Assembly (NCBI GenBank): GCA_036362985.1 | Contig: JAYGXS010000006.1 | Span: forward strand, 16,022,987 to 16,086,986 | Direction of reading: 5' to 3' | Source of the DNA: Ligula intestinalis | Lineage: Eukaryota; Platyhelminthes; Cestoda; Diphyllobothriidea; Diphyllobothriidae | Length of the DNA: 64,000 nt | Part shown: positions 52,601 through 55,225 of the stretch, in pieces | How positions within the stretch are numbered: the stretch's first letter is position 1 | Layout: each line of letters opens with the position of its first letter | The notes under the pieces: generated by a model | Database searches by the model: none | What the model was told of the DNA's origin: nothing | What the model saw: the letters and a program-made list of their open reading frames with translations, nothing else | Translations under genes and position numbers: made by a program

Positions 52601-53023
52601 CGAACGTAAAAAAACAAATCCGGACTCGCCATGTTACCTGAAATTTCGTGAGTTTTTCCATGCAATTCAAATACCAGAGAATTCGTATTTTGGTTGAAAC
52701 CACTATCAACAACCGCGTTCTGTAGTACTTGACTCAGAGACAGGGAGTTATTGAAAGGCATAAGAGCATCATGGAAGGTAATGCGGAGCTTCTTCACCAT
52801 ATGTGTGATATTATTTCCATCCCTCATTAACACTAGGTGAAAGTAAGGGTTAACATATACCAGTACCATCCTTAATATGGCAAGCAAACGGCCGCAAAAG
52901 TTCTATGAATGTCAGGTTGTTGGGTGAGCAGAATTCTTGTACATCGTCACTGACCAACACTCCGATATTCGGATTGAATACAAAATTAATGAAGGCCTGC
53001 CCACTGACAACAAAATCAGCCAT
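6337..53023 (-). CDS. TRAPPC8: TRAPPC8 gene span (TRAPP III complex subunit 8, Trs85 homologue), 21 coding exons placed
   Basis: The product is a specific subunit of the TRAPP III tethering complex, which acts as an exchange factor for Rab1/Ypt1 in ER-Golgi traffic and autophagy (known for the family). The sequence shows minus-strand exons whose translations follow the order of animal TRAPPC8: an N-terminal SDD...[10 protein letters not shown] block, a TPWFEAW...HEFL...LACIFVVS block, a DPWLAHLLP block, a [13 protein letters not shown] block, [20 protein letters not shown], alpha-solenoid exons, [25 protein letters not shown], a YLRHEALL segment and the C-terminal [15 protein letters not shown]. 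Placed exons total about 4.5 kb (about 1,500 codons), compared with about 1,435 residues in human. Splice phases match at nearly every junction. Ser/Gln-rich inserts lengthen the protein. Introns hold several retroelements. Some coding exons remain unplaced (17927-21131, 10832-17397, 6680-10380). Confidence 0.93.
7196..7285 (+). repeat. tRNA-Cys-like sequence, pseudogene or SINE head
   Basis: CGTAGCTCAATGGTAGAGCG is a good tRNA D-arm/A-box. It is followed by an anticodon-arm-like GGCTTTGCAAAAGCC with GCA at the anticodon position. The B-box (GGGTTTGACTTGC) is damaged, so it is probably a tRNA-derived SINE or pseudogene, not a working tRNA. Confidence 0.55.
9760..10050. repeat. Imperfect ACT/TAC trinucleotide tract
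   Basis: A long run rich in TAC and ACT triplets, including ATTACTACTACTACTGC near 9875. It looks like an old, decayed microsatellite in an intron. Confidence 0.75.
10381..10455 (-). CDS. TRAPPC8: Probable TRAPPC8 coding exon (20th placed)
   Basis: A 75-nt exon between TACTTCAG and AAG/GTAATC, both ends phase 0. It reads [20 protein letters not shown] then IAFWK, which fits the family's STEDAVRLIQ..EVDLNIVILWK. The residue pattern and the phase agreement are the evidence. Confidence 0.62.
10635..10831 (-). CDS. TRAPPC8: Probable TRAPPC8 coding exon (19th placed)
   Basis: An open stretch between a TTTTCAG acceptor and a GAG/GTCAGT donor. It reads [20 protein letters not shown]... and ends [10 protein letters not shown]. 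Similarity to vertebrate TRAPPC8 is weak, but it lies in the right order and leaves in phase 0, matching the next candidate exon. It enters in phase 1, so at least one exon between it and 17398 is missing from my model. Confidence 0.5.
13690..14560 (+). pseudogene. C-terminal part of RTE-like non-LTR retrotransposon
   Basis: After the polymerase motifs, flatworm RTE-like RTs carry a conserved tail, and this stretch shows it: [19 protein letters not shown] (about 13890-13945), [19 protein letters not shown] (about 14010-14065), [10 protein letters not shown] (about 14230-14265) and GLRRWRREW (about 14402-14430). The 3' end is a short AAATACAAGTACAA tail at about 14535. Stops and frame changes are present, and the RT core is missing, so this is a 5'-truncated dead copy. 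Confidence 0.8.
15990..16032. repeat. CA-rich microsatellite
   Basis: An imperfect ACACAC run interrupted by GTACG and GCACACG. Confidence 0.7.
17398..17533 (-). CDS. TRAPPC8: TRAPPC8 coding exon (18th placed)
   Basis: The acceptor is TTTTAACAG and the donor GAG/GTTAGT. It reads [20 protein letters not shown], matching the RILRHTAVICTSRSLNVRA segment. Phase 2 to 0. The exon sits 85 nt from the preceding one. Confidence 0.88.
17619..17926 (-). CDS. TRAPPC8: TRAPPC8 coding exon (17th placed)
   Basis: The acceptor is TTATTTAG (17928-17927) and the donor GTATGC. It reads [20 protein letters not shown] and later [18 protein letters not shown], matching DTVLLPGASVQLPMWLRGP and EINFLFYYES. Phase 0 to 2. 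An alternative acceptor lies 14 nt further in, but it has a weaker pyrimidine tract. Confidence 0.88.
20700..20775 (-). repeat. tRNA-derived SINE fragment, minus orientation
   Basis: On the minus strand a GGTCGCGGGTTCGAGCC B-box-like stretch follows a GGACTTCTCGTC anticodon-arm-like stretch. It lies just beside a plus-oriented copy at 20828, making a close inverted pair. Confidence 0.5.
20780..21010 (+). repeat. tRNA-derived SINE
   Basis: CGAGCTCGTAGCTAAATGG (A-box half) and GTCGCGGGTTCGAGCC (B-box half) are followed by a body containing GACTGACTACGGCCAAGG and CAGAAATGGTTATTCCAG. The 5' flank (AGCGTTCATCAACAAGTGTC) and the body recur at 29450-29720. Confidence 0.65.
21132..21659 (-). CDS. 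TRAPPC8: TRAPPC8 coding exon 16, with Ser/Gln-rich insert
   Basis: The acceptor is TTCTGCAG and the donor GTTAGT. It begins [20 protein letters not shown], matching the family's LKLFPHHIGELHILGVVYNL, and ends in LPLLS, where vertebrate proteins have MPLLEV. Between them is a long Ser/Gln/Thr-rich stretch (for example [19 protein letters not shown]). The exon codes for 176 residues where the human segment is about 80. Phase 0 to 0. Confidence 0.85.
21890..22185 (+). pseudogene. Possible 5' fragment of non-LTR element with degenerate 2A-like motif
   Basis: The plus-strand ORF runs to a stop at 22178-22180 and contains [18 protein letters not shown] hydrophobic stretch followed by a G-x-E-x-x-P type motif recalls the 2A-like peptides at the start of some non-LTR retrotransposon ORFs, but the diagnostic NPGP is not intact. 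I cannot exclude a chance ORF; an overlapping minus-strand ORF also exists. Confidence 0.3.
22840..24020 (+). pseudogene. Degenerate C2H2 zinc-finger repeats of retroelement origin
   Basis: At least three finger-like units are visible: CPSC...RLTGHLQTQ (about 22876-22941), [20 protein letters not shown] (about 22994-23053, followed by H), and [20 protein letters not shown] (about 23894-23953, its first His replaced). [12 protein letters not shown] piece lies at about 23808-23840. Frame changes and stops separate them. I recall many such fingers with the spacer GHLRIHRTE in flatworm genomes next to RTE-like elements. They are unlikely to belong to a host transcription factor because they sit inside a TRAPPC8 intron on the opposite strand. 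Confidence 0.6.
24636..24901 (-). CDS. TRAPPC8: TRAPPC8 coding exon 15
   Basis: The acceptor is TTTTCAG and the donor ATG/GTACTT. It reads [20 protein letters not shown] then [10 protein letters not shown], matching EEPITVEVAFRNPL...LTDLSLLW, the start of the C-terminal beta-rich region. Phase 1 to 0. A PLE copy begins about 60 nt on the upstream side of the acceptor. Confidence 0.9.
25002..25586 (+). pseudogene. Penelope-like reverse transcriptase fragment
   Basis: The longest frame has 194 codons and ends in a TAA at 25584-25586. It shows [20 protein letters not shown] (residues 31-50), the KGTPMGSPI block (residues 94-102) and a catalytic block reading R-Y-V-G-D-I-F-V-V (residues 129-137) where the family has a DD pair. 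The substituted glycine codon is at 25395-25397. The frame then continues through LNALFLEIQ and [10 protein letters not shown], as in other PLE proteins. Confidence 0.85.
25600..26240 (+). pseudogene. Penelope-like C-terminal part with GIY-YIG endonuclease
   Basis: In broken frames I read [18 protein letters not shown] (about 25815-25868), then AGAVYRI (about 25950-25969), then [20 protein letters not shown] (about 25973-26032; the GIY-YIG core reads VYRI...YVGETG), then [12 protein letters not shown] and [14 protein letters not shown]. The tail RELLES...SGPQSINK is also typical. A stop lies between the VYRI and the YVG halves. Confidence 0.82.
26400..28760. repeat. AT-rich intronic block with diverged internal repeats
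   Basis: This block is visibly poorer in GC than its surroundings and codes for nothing recognisable. Related segments recur: ATCTGCATAAGAAGTCATAT (26668) and ATCTGCATAGGAAATAATAT (27772), and CATAAAGAAAGTGG (28448) and TATAAAGAAAGTGG (27990), each followed about 70 nt later by an AATTTATAGC segment. It looks like old repeat units of about 0.45 to 1.1 kb. Confidence 0.6.
28768..28992 (-). CDS. TRAPPC8: TRAPPC8 coding exon 14
   Basis: The acceptor is TTTTGCAG and the donor GTATTT. It contains [19 protein letters not shown] then [20 protein letters not shown], matching the WRELEEQVV...FHPTQYCLN..SDNSRFPLAV segment. Phase 1 to 1. The intron upstream holds the inverted PLE pair at 30560-32165. 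Confidence 0.85.
29450..29830 (+). repeat. tRNA-derived SINE with flanking direct repeats
   Basis: CGAGCTCGTGGGTCAATGATTAG and AGGTCACGAATTTGAGC are the A-box and B-box halves, followed by the same body as at 20828 (CTGATGACGGCTAGTAAGC, CAGAAATGGCTATTCCAG). A GTGAGTTCCGTTAG...TCATCAA segment occurs both before (29455) and after (29757) the unit, so this may be part of a tandem array. Confidence 0.6.
30376..30540 (+). pseudogene. 3' end of RTE-like element, second copy
   Basis: The plus strand reads [20 protein letters not shown] then [10 protein letters not shown], the same protein tail as at about 14410-14510, and ends in AACAAGTACAAGTAAGTAAG. Only the last 165 bp of the element remain. Confidence 0.72.
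30560..31710 (-). mobile_element. Penelope-like element, minus strand, degenerate
   Basis: Reading the minus strand from about 31700 downward, the RT end, a linker and a GIY-YIG domain follow in order: a catalytic block Y-L-A-D-T-F-V-I-I at about 31640-31663, [12 protein letters not shown] (about 31550-31590), YGSNHPAA (about 31475-31500), [20 protein letters not shown] (about 31345-31400), then VVYRIPCAG with [11 protein letters not shown] (about 31035-31140) and a FLEAWHSS tail (about 30910-30940). Frame changes and stops are frequent. It lies in the TRAPPC8 intron between exons 13 and 14, in the same orientation as the gene. Confidence 0.8.
31712..32165 (+). repeat. Inverted copy of the PLE 3' segment
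   Basis: This arm is the reverse complement of 30563-31000 (shared stretches include CCTGGCCAGTATATACAGAC and CTCACTAGAGGCTTT on the other arm). It covers the C-terminal FLEAWHSS region and the 3' UTR. The left arm lacks about 27 nt present here near 32110-32135. The two copies point away from each other with about 710 nt between the arms. Confidence 0.85.
32405..32960. repeat. Unclassified repeat debris between PLE pair and exon 13
   Basis: It contains GAGATCGGGTGCAAGTGGC (32451), a motif related to those at about 5203 and 11422, and a CCACCGTATACACC motif also seen in altered form near 8905 and 12620. No coding potential was recognised. Confidence 0.4.
33524..33721 (-). CDS. TRAPPC8: TRAPPC8 coding exon 13, acidic linker
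   Basis: The acceptor is AATTTAG and the donor GTGAGT. The frame set by the incoming phase gives an acidic, Ser-rich linker with [13 protein letters not shown]. It lies where vertebrate TRAPPC8 has its poorly conserved acidic linker. Phase 1 to 1. The call rests on phase and position more than on similarity. Confidence 0.75.
   Translation of the reverse strand: MHLSRPEASTSRTMNRTMRMIVVSSERFHQTYFSLHATPLCPAPHLLGCVPRIVLTTKGIRIRPK
33809..33926 (-). CDS. TRAPPC8: TRAPPC8 coding exon 12
   Basis: The acceptor is TTGTAG and the donor GAAG/GTAATT. It reads [20 protein letters not shown], matching LPQLPLPYINSSATRVFFG. Phase 0 to 1. Confidence 0.87.
34012..34164 (-). CDS. TRAPPC8: TRAPPC8 coding exon 11
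   Basis: The acceptor is TTTTTTAG and the donor CAG/GTAACC. It reads [20 protein letters not shown], then [19 protein letters not shown], matching DHINFTIGRQSYTL..AVSAFRHIL...ESKQSAAQQ. Phase 0 to 0. Confidence 0.93.
34260..34331 (-). CDS. TRAPPC8: TRAPPC8 coding exon 10
   Basis: A 72-nt exon between CTGATAG and GTAAGG. It reads [20 protein letters not shown], matching the ALRCYCQAMQVYKGKGWSLAE segment. Phase 0 to 0. It is separated from exon 9 by an intron of only 75 nt. Confidence 0.93.
34407..34538 (-). CDS. TRAPPC8: TRAPPC8 coding exon 9
   Basis: The acceptor is CATCTAG and the donor GTAATT. It reads [20 protein letters not shown] then [19 protein letters not shown], matching SALLLEQAAHCF...RKYAFHMILAGHRF. 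Phase 0 to 0. Confidence 0.93.
34616..34721 (-). CDS. TRAPPC8: TRAPPC8 coding exon 8
   Basis: The acceptor is CCTTTAG and the donor GTAGGA. It reads [20 protein letters not shown] then [13 protein letters not shown], matching the AERCVLLSAELLKS...LIRLTSED helices. The incoming phase completes an Arg codon begun in exon 7. Phase 2 to 0. Confidence 0.9.
34722..36199. other. TRAPPC8 intron between exons 7 and 8
   Basis: About 1.5 kb with no recognisable gene, tRNA or mobile element. The 96-codon plus-strand ORF at 35129-35419 has no motif I can name. Confidence 0.5.
36200..36303 (-). CDS. TRAPPC8: TRAPPC8 coding exon 7
   Basis: The acceptor is TTTGCAG and the donor is GTGCTT after TGCAG. It reads [20 protein letters not shown] then [12 protein letters not shown], matching EMAAVSAFLQ...MDTAIQTYRD. 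Phase 0 to 2. Confidence 0.9.
37421..37864 (-). CDS. TRAPPC8: TRAPPC8 coding exon 6
   Basis: The acceptor is TGTGTAG and the donor CAG/GTATTC; both ends are phase 0. It starts [20 protein letters not shown] (family: SRKGLSRSLFSATKKWF). A Ser/Ala-rich linker of about 70 residues follows, then [20 protein letters not shown] and a segment with [15 protein letters not shown]. The last part is the family's signature of TPR-like helices. Confidence 0.94.
39478..39626 (-). CDS. TRAPPC8: TRAPPC8 coding exon 5, second copy
   Basis: Sequence, splice sites and encoded residues are the same as at 41331-41479. The coordinate offset of 1,853 nt is shared with the flanking intron. If both copies were spliced in series the second would be read in the wrong frame and meet a TGA after about 15 codons, so only one can be used in the normal message. 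Confidence 0.85.
39836..39905 (-). repeat. tRNA-like SINE fragment inside the duplication
   Basis: The minus strand shows CTATAGCTCAGTATGCAGCG (A-box-like) and AAGTTCGAAAACC (B-box-like). The same piece is at 41689-41758 in the second copy. Next to it is an (AATA)n-rich stretch at about 39905-39942. Confidence 0.5.
40575..40715. other. Poly-C run followed by 100-N assembly gap
   Basis: A run of 41 C bases (40575-40615) runs straight into 100 Ns (40616-40715). A similar C run of about 18 bases is at 42426-42443. Low-complexity ends like this usually mark a read or contig that broke down. Confidence 0.95.
40716..42361. repeat. Right copy of ~1.65-kb direct duplication (contains exon 5)
   Basis: It begins at the first base after the N gap and ends just before a G/C-homopolymer region (42362-42443). 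See the left copy at 38870. Confidence 0.9.
41331..41479 (-). CDS. TRAPPC8: TRAPPC8 coding exon 5, upstream copy of a duplicated exon
   Basis: The acceptor is CTCCAG and the donor GTACGT. It reads [20 protein letters not shown] then [13 protein letters not shown], matching the family's LTDHDRIRQFIQEFT...LPHIEKTIRQLND. It starts in phase 1 and ends in phase 0, so its 149 nt are not a multiple of three. An identical exon lies at 39478-39626. Confidence 0.88.
42602..42670 (+). repeat. 3' tail fragment of a CR1-type element
   Basis: AGGGAGTTCAAAGGTATT, then CCTATGTTTCCCTCGATAAA, is nearly the same as 51535-51575 at the 3' end of the CR1 copy there. Only the tail is present. Confidence 0.65.
42671..43848. 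other. TRAPPC8 intron between exons 4 and 5
   Basis: No gene is recognised. The 92-codon minus-strand ORF at 43074-43352 is not needed to join exons 4 and 5, whose phases already agree, and it has no family match. A short CAG run is at 42951-42965. Confidence 0.5.
43849..44189 (-). CDS. TRAPPC8: TRAPPC8 coding exon 4
   Basis: The acceptor is TTTCAG and the donor GTGAGG. It reads [20 protein letters not shown], matching the family's SIYEEMKQKYG..CYLL, and then [11 protein letters not shown], matching DPWSQYL. The tail is Pro/Gln-rich and not conserved. The first codon is completed across the junction in phase 2, and the exon leaves in phase 1. Confidence 0.9.
45356..45620 (-). CDS. TRAPPC8: TRAPPC8 coding exon 3
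   Basis: The acceptor is CCACTAG and the donor GTATGT. The exon reads [12 protein letters not shown], then [19 protein letters not shown], then [19 protein letters not shown]. This is the most recognisable N-terminal block of TRAPPC8 (TPWFE...DHEFLNHYLAC...KWF...KYYVLLHD in vertebrates). It enters in phase 1 and leaves in phase 2. Confidence 0.93.
45621..46920. other. Distal part of TRAPPC8 intron 2
   Basis: No recognisable gene or element. The remainder of this 7-kb intron (to 52637) is taken up by repeats, a CR1-type element, a gap and a SINE dimer. Confidence 0.5.
46928..47030 (+). repeat. Fragment of a repeat also present at 51905-52000
   Basis: GCTCGAGAGAGAGCTCTAAT, then GGACGAGTGGGTCCTCTGAC and CAGATCGGTGTACGC, match with small changes the stretch at 51913-51990. 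The two copies flank the CR1-type element. Confidence 0.75.
47270..47345 (-). repeat. tRNA-like SINE fragment beside CR1 5' end
   Basis: On the minus strand GTGTAATGGTTAGCGCGTTC is a good tRNA A-box/D-arm of Glu/Asp/Leu type. The B-box half is degraded. It lies immediately 5' of the CR1-type element. Confidence 0.5.
47346..48263 (+). pseudogene. CR1-type ORF1, interrupted by one TGA, with 54-bp repeats
   Basis: The frame runs from about 47346 to a TAA at 48261-48263 with a single in-frame TGA at 47964-47966. The N-terminal half has a coiled-coil-like [20 protein letters not shown] (about 47446-47505). A Lys/Pro-rich basic stretch follows. The C-terminal part, [20 protein letters not shown] then [12 protein letters not shown], resembles the RNA-binding region of CR1 ORF1 proteins. 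In between, an 18-residue unit ([13 protein letters not shown] core) is repeated about three times. Confidence 0.78.
47898..48055 (+). repeat. 54-bp minisatellite inside CR1 ORF1
   Basis: Units start at about 47898, 47952 and 48006, each beginning GAGGATT and containing CGGAGGATAACCGAAA. The period of 54 keeps the reading frame. One position in the unit reads TTG, TGA and TGG in successive copies. Confidence 0.92.
48550..51330 (+). pseudogene. CR1-type ORF2 (endonuclease plus RT), degenerate
   Basis: Endonuclease blocks: [16 protein letters not shown] (about 48577), [11 protein letters not shown] (about 48655), LTVYRPPRN (about 48859), [13 protein letters not shown] (about 48950), [11 protein letters not shown] (about 49179). 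RT blocks: [33 protein letters not shown] (about 50041), [11 protein letters not shown] (about 50240), [14 protein letters not shown] (about 50411), and the catalytic block F-A-G-D at 50503-50514 instead of xxDD. Several frameshifts and stops (for example the TAG at 49211-49213 and the TAA at 50151-50153) interrupt it. Confidence 0.87.
51581..51680. other. 100-N assembly gap
   Basis: The gap lies between the CR1 3' end and the SINE dimer, both repetitive, which explains the break. Confidence 0.98.
51681..52260 (+). repeat. Tandem dimer of tRNA-derived SINE
   Basis: The unit begins TTCCCGATCTAATACCAG at 51681 and again at 52000, a period of about 319 bp. Each has GTGAGCTCGTAGCTCAAACG (A-box; one change in copy 2), a B-box-like AAGTTAAAATCTC or GAGTTCAAATATC, and a body with ATGACGCCTAA, AAGGCAGAAA and TGTCTTTGCTGGTAATAT. 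A (GA)n-containing segment joins the two units. Copy 2 is truncated. Confidence 0.8.
52638..52832 (-). CDS. TRAPPC8: TRAPPC8 coding exon 2
   Basis: The exon begins after CACCTAG and ends at CAG followed by GTAACA. It reads ...[18 protein letters not shown]... and ...[12 protein letters not shown]..., matching the family's RDPNN...KNLKI segment. It enters in phase 1 and leaves in phase 1, matching the next exon. Confidence 0.87.
52833..52860 (-). other. TRAPPC8: 28-nt (or 34-nt) intron 1 of TRAPPC8
   Basis: The intron starts GTATATG and ends with a pyrimidine-rich stretch and CACCTAG. If the upstream GTACTG donor is used, it is 34 nt (52833-52866). Without removing it the reading frame meets a TAA at once, while removing it joins two conserved TRAPPC8 blocks in phase. 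Very small 5' introns are known from schistosome genes. Confidence 0.8.
52861..53023 (-). CDS. TRAPPC8: TRAPPC8 coding exon 1 with start codon
   Basis: The ATG is at 53023-53021. It is the first in-frame ATG after an in-frame TGA about 27 nt upstream. The exon reads [11 protein letters not shown]... and then [10 protein letters not shown]...[12 protein letters not shown], which corresponds to the N-terminal block of animal TRAPPC8. It ends in phase 1 at a GT donor, either at 52860 or six bases earlier at 52866; both are in phase, and they differ by two residues. Confidence 0.85.
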
Positions 53024-55225
53024 ATGTGTGACAGAGGCCAAAGTAAAGTATCACAGAAATTTCAATCACAAACTGGTACGCGTTTTCCCTTTATAGGGCG
53101 AAAAGCAAAGACCAGCAGGTTTTACTTTGATCTTTCCGCTTAAATTTAAGCCTAGTAAAAGCAAGTATGTGAACTTACAATTTACCATTGCTCACTTCCT
53201 TTTGGGAGTTAACAATTTGATGAAATACTCTTTTCTTGAATATGTTTTACTCGTTCGCAACTTATTTGAGTGTTTGTCATACGTTATTCTGCCTCGGCAA
53301 AAACTACGGGAATAGCAAATATCGATTCCTATGAATAGTATGTTGTCCGACTGCGTGTTACTAATTCCAGATGCAGGTTTTTTGTAATATGGATCATTTG
53401 TATCCCGTTTGAGGGGTAACATGGATACCTTTATGCGTCGGATGCAGGATGGTCATTCCGTTGTTCTAGTTTTCTCTGTCTGCACAATTCCGACGGCTGG
53501 TCAAGTACGTTTTGCGTGCAGATGTTCGTTTATTCCCCACGAGGTAACAGAACCAGACAGTTTTCTCTCATAATTGTTTTGTTGGAGATTTATTGCTTTC
53601 ATATGATTTAATAAAGTATTTCCAATTTACTGCCTGAAACACAGATGGAAAGTATGAACGCGCAAGTTGGTGGCAAGTCTGTGTGCTTCTCGAACTCGTG
53701 AAGTCGAAAACACGGAGGCTTCCAAAATCCGTAGTCAGGGAAAACTTTTCAGTTCAGGCAAACTTTATTACGAGAAAGATTTTGTAGTGGGCTCTGCAAG
53801 CAGTCGTGGTCAGTTATCGCTTCCGGCAAGTTGTCTGTCAGTGTGCACTGTTGAGATTACTTGACCTCAGGGCCTGCAATTAATCTGTGAAATTACGTAC
53901 GTTGTTTGGCAGGCGCCATATTGCCATTTGTCTCAGTAGAGAATCTATTATTTACAGCGAATGAGGCCTTGTAAGCATAGATGTATTACCTCCGGGTGTG
54001 AAGAGTTTCTTCCTTTTCACAATCTGCAAGGTACCTTGTGACTCCATATTTAAAGAGTTCATAATCCAACGTTTCATCTCAGACGTTTATTTATCGAAGC
54101 TTTGTGTGGAGTTGGTAGAAATTTTATTGCAAAAGTGCATTGCATCTGTCCACATAACCTTTGAGGATGAGAAAATAGAAGATGCGGTCACCGGAACAAG
54201 ACATTTATTTTCCTGACGTTTTGGAATCCGTCGAGAATCCCGTATCATAGGAAACAGTAGGACAGTATGATACATGCACAGATTTGAGTGATACATGCAC
54301 ATATTGCTTAGTATTTATAGTTCGTAGTGGTCCGCATGCGCATGCGCATGAAATCAAATTTTCAACGATACATATCGAGTCTGGAAATTAAAGATTGCTC
54401 AGAGCCACGTGCACCATTTGATCTCGTATTGTCTAAAAAGAGTCATTAATCAACCAGTCAACCAAGTGCGCGCCTCTATGTTCTTATTTGCCATTAAAGA
54501 TAGACCAATAACGGAGGCAGACTGGTGAGCATGAGTGACTGTCACGCAAGCGTCTCCAACAAGGACGTGAGTTGGACAAGAAGAACGCATGAATAAAAGT
54601 CAAGTGTGGGAACACACTGCCACACAAATGTAAAACATTCCATTTTGTGTAAAGTCCTTGAATTCTGTTGGCAGAAGTTTATAATATAATATGTCTATTA
54701 TGCCAGTTTACAGGCAATTGCAAAGAATTGGTAATGCACCACTTGGGCGCCTTCCAACACCTCGAAGACCGGAAAAAACCTAAACCAAACTCCCTATGAT
54801 GCAGCCAGGATTGGTTTTGTTTCAGGTGTTGTGTTTTTTCAATAAAGGGCGAGATAGGGAGTTTGTTTCGAGTGAAAAAACCTGCCTTCAAATGTATGAT
54901 ACAAACGGAATAAATGTATAGTTGTAAGCTGAGTTGAACCATCAGCAGGAGAAATGTTGCATATCGTTTAAGGACATCAGTTCGAGACGGAAAGGGTTGG
55001 CACAAGAACACAGTGTTCTCAATGTTTGTCGGCAAAAGTTGCACGCTATCGGCTGAAAGGATAGCACACTGCGGGCTGCTGCTTCAGCAGTATTATCTTC
55101 AGCATGAAGCCCGGCAGGGTTCAAAGTCCACGAGCGCCATCAGAGTGAAAGAGAGATTCCACTGAGTCAGCACCCAAAATTCGTGAAAGTTGTCCTGAAT
55201 GTAGAAAACTAGTTATATCTCACCT
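53024..55225. other. Region upstream of TRAPPC8 start
   Basis: It should hold the TRAPPC8 5' UTR and promoter, but I see no reliable core element. CATGCGCATGCGCATG at 54338 is a palindromic purine-pyrimidine stretch. The ORFs at 52905-53315 on the plus strand are shadows of exon 1 or non-coding. The 121-codon minus-strand ORF at 54679-55044 has no recognisable motif. Confidence 0.45.
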
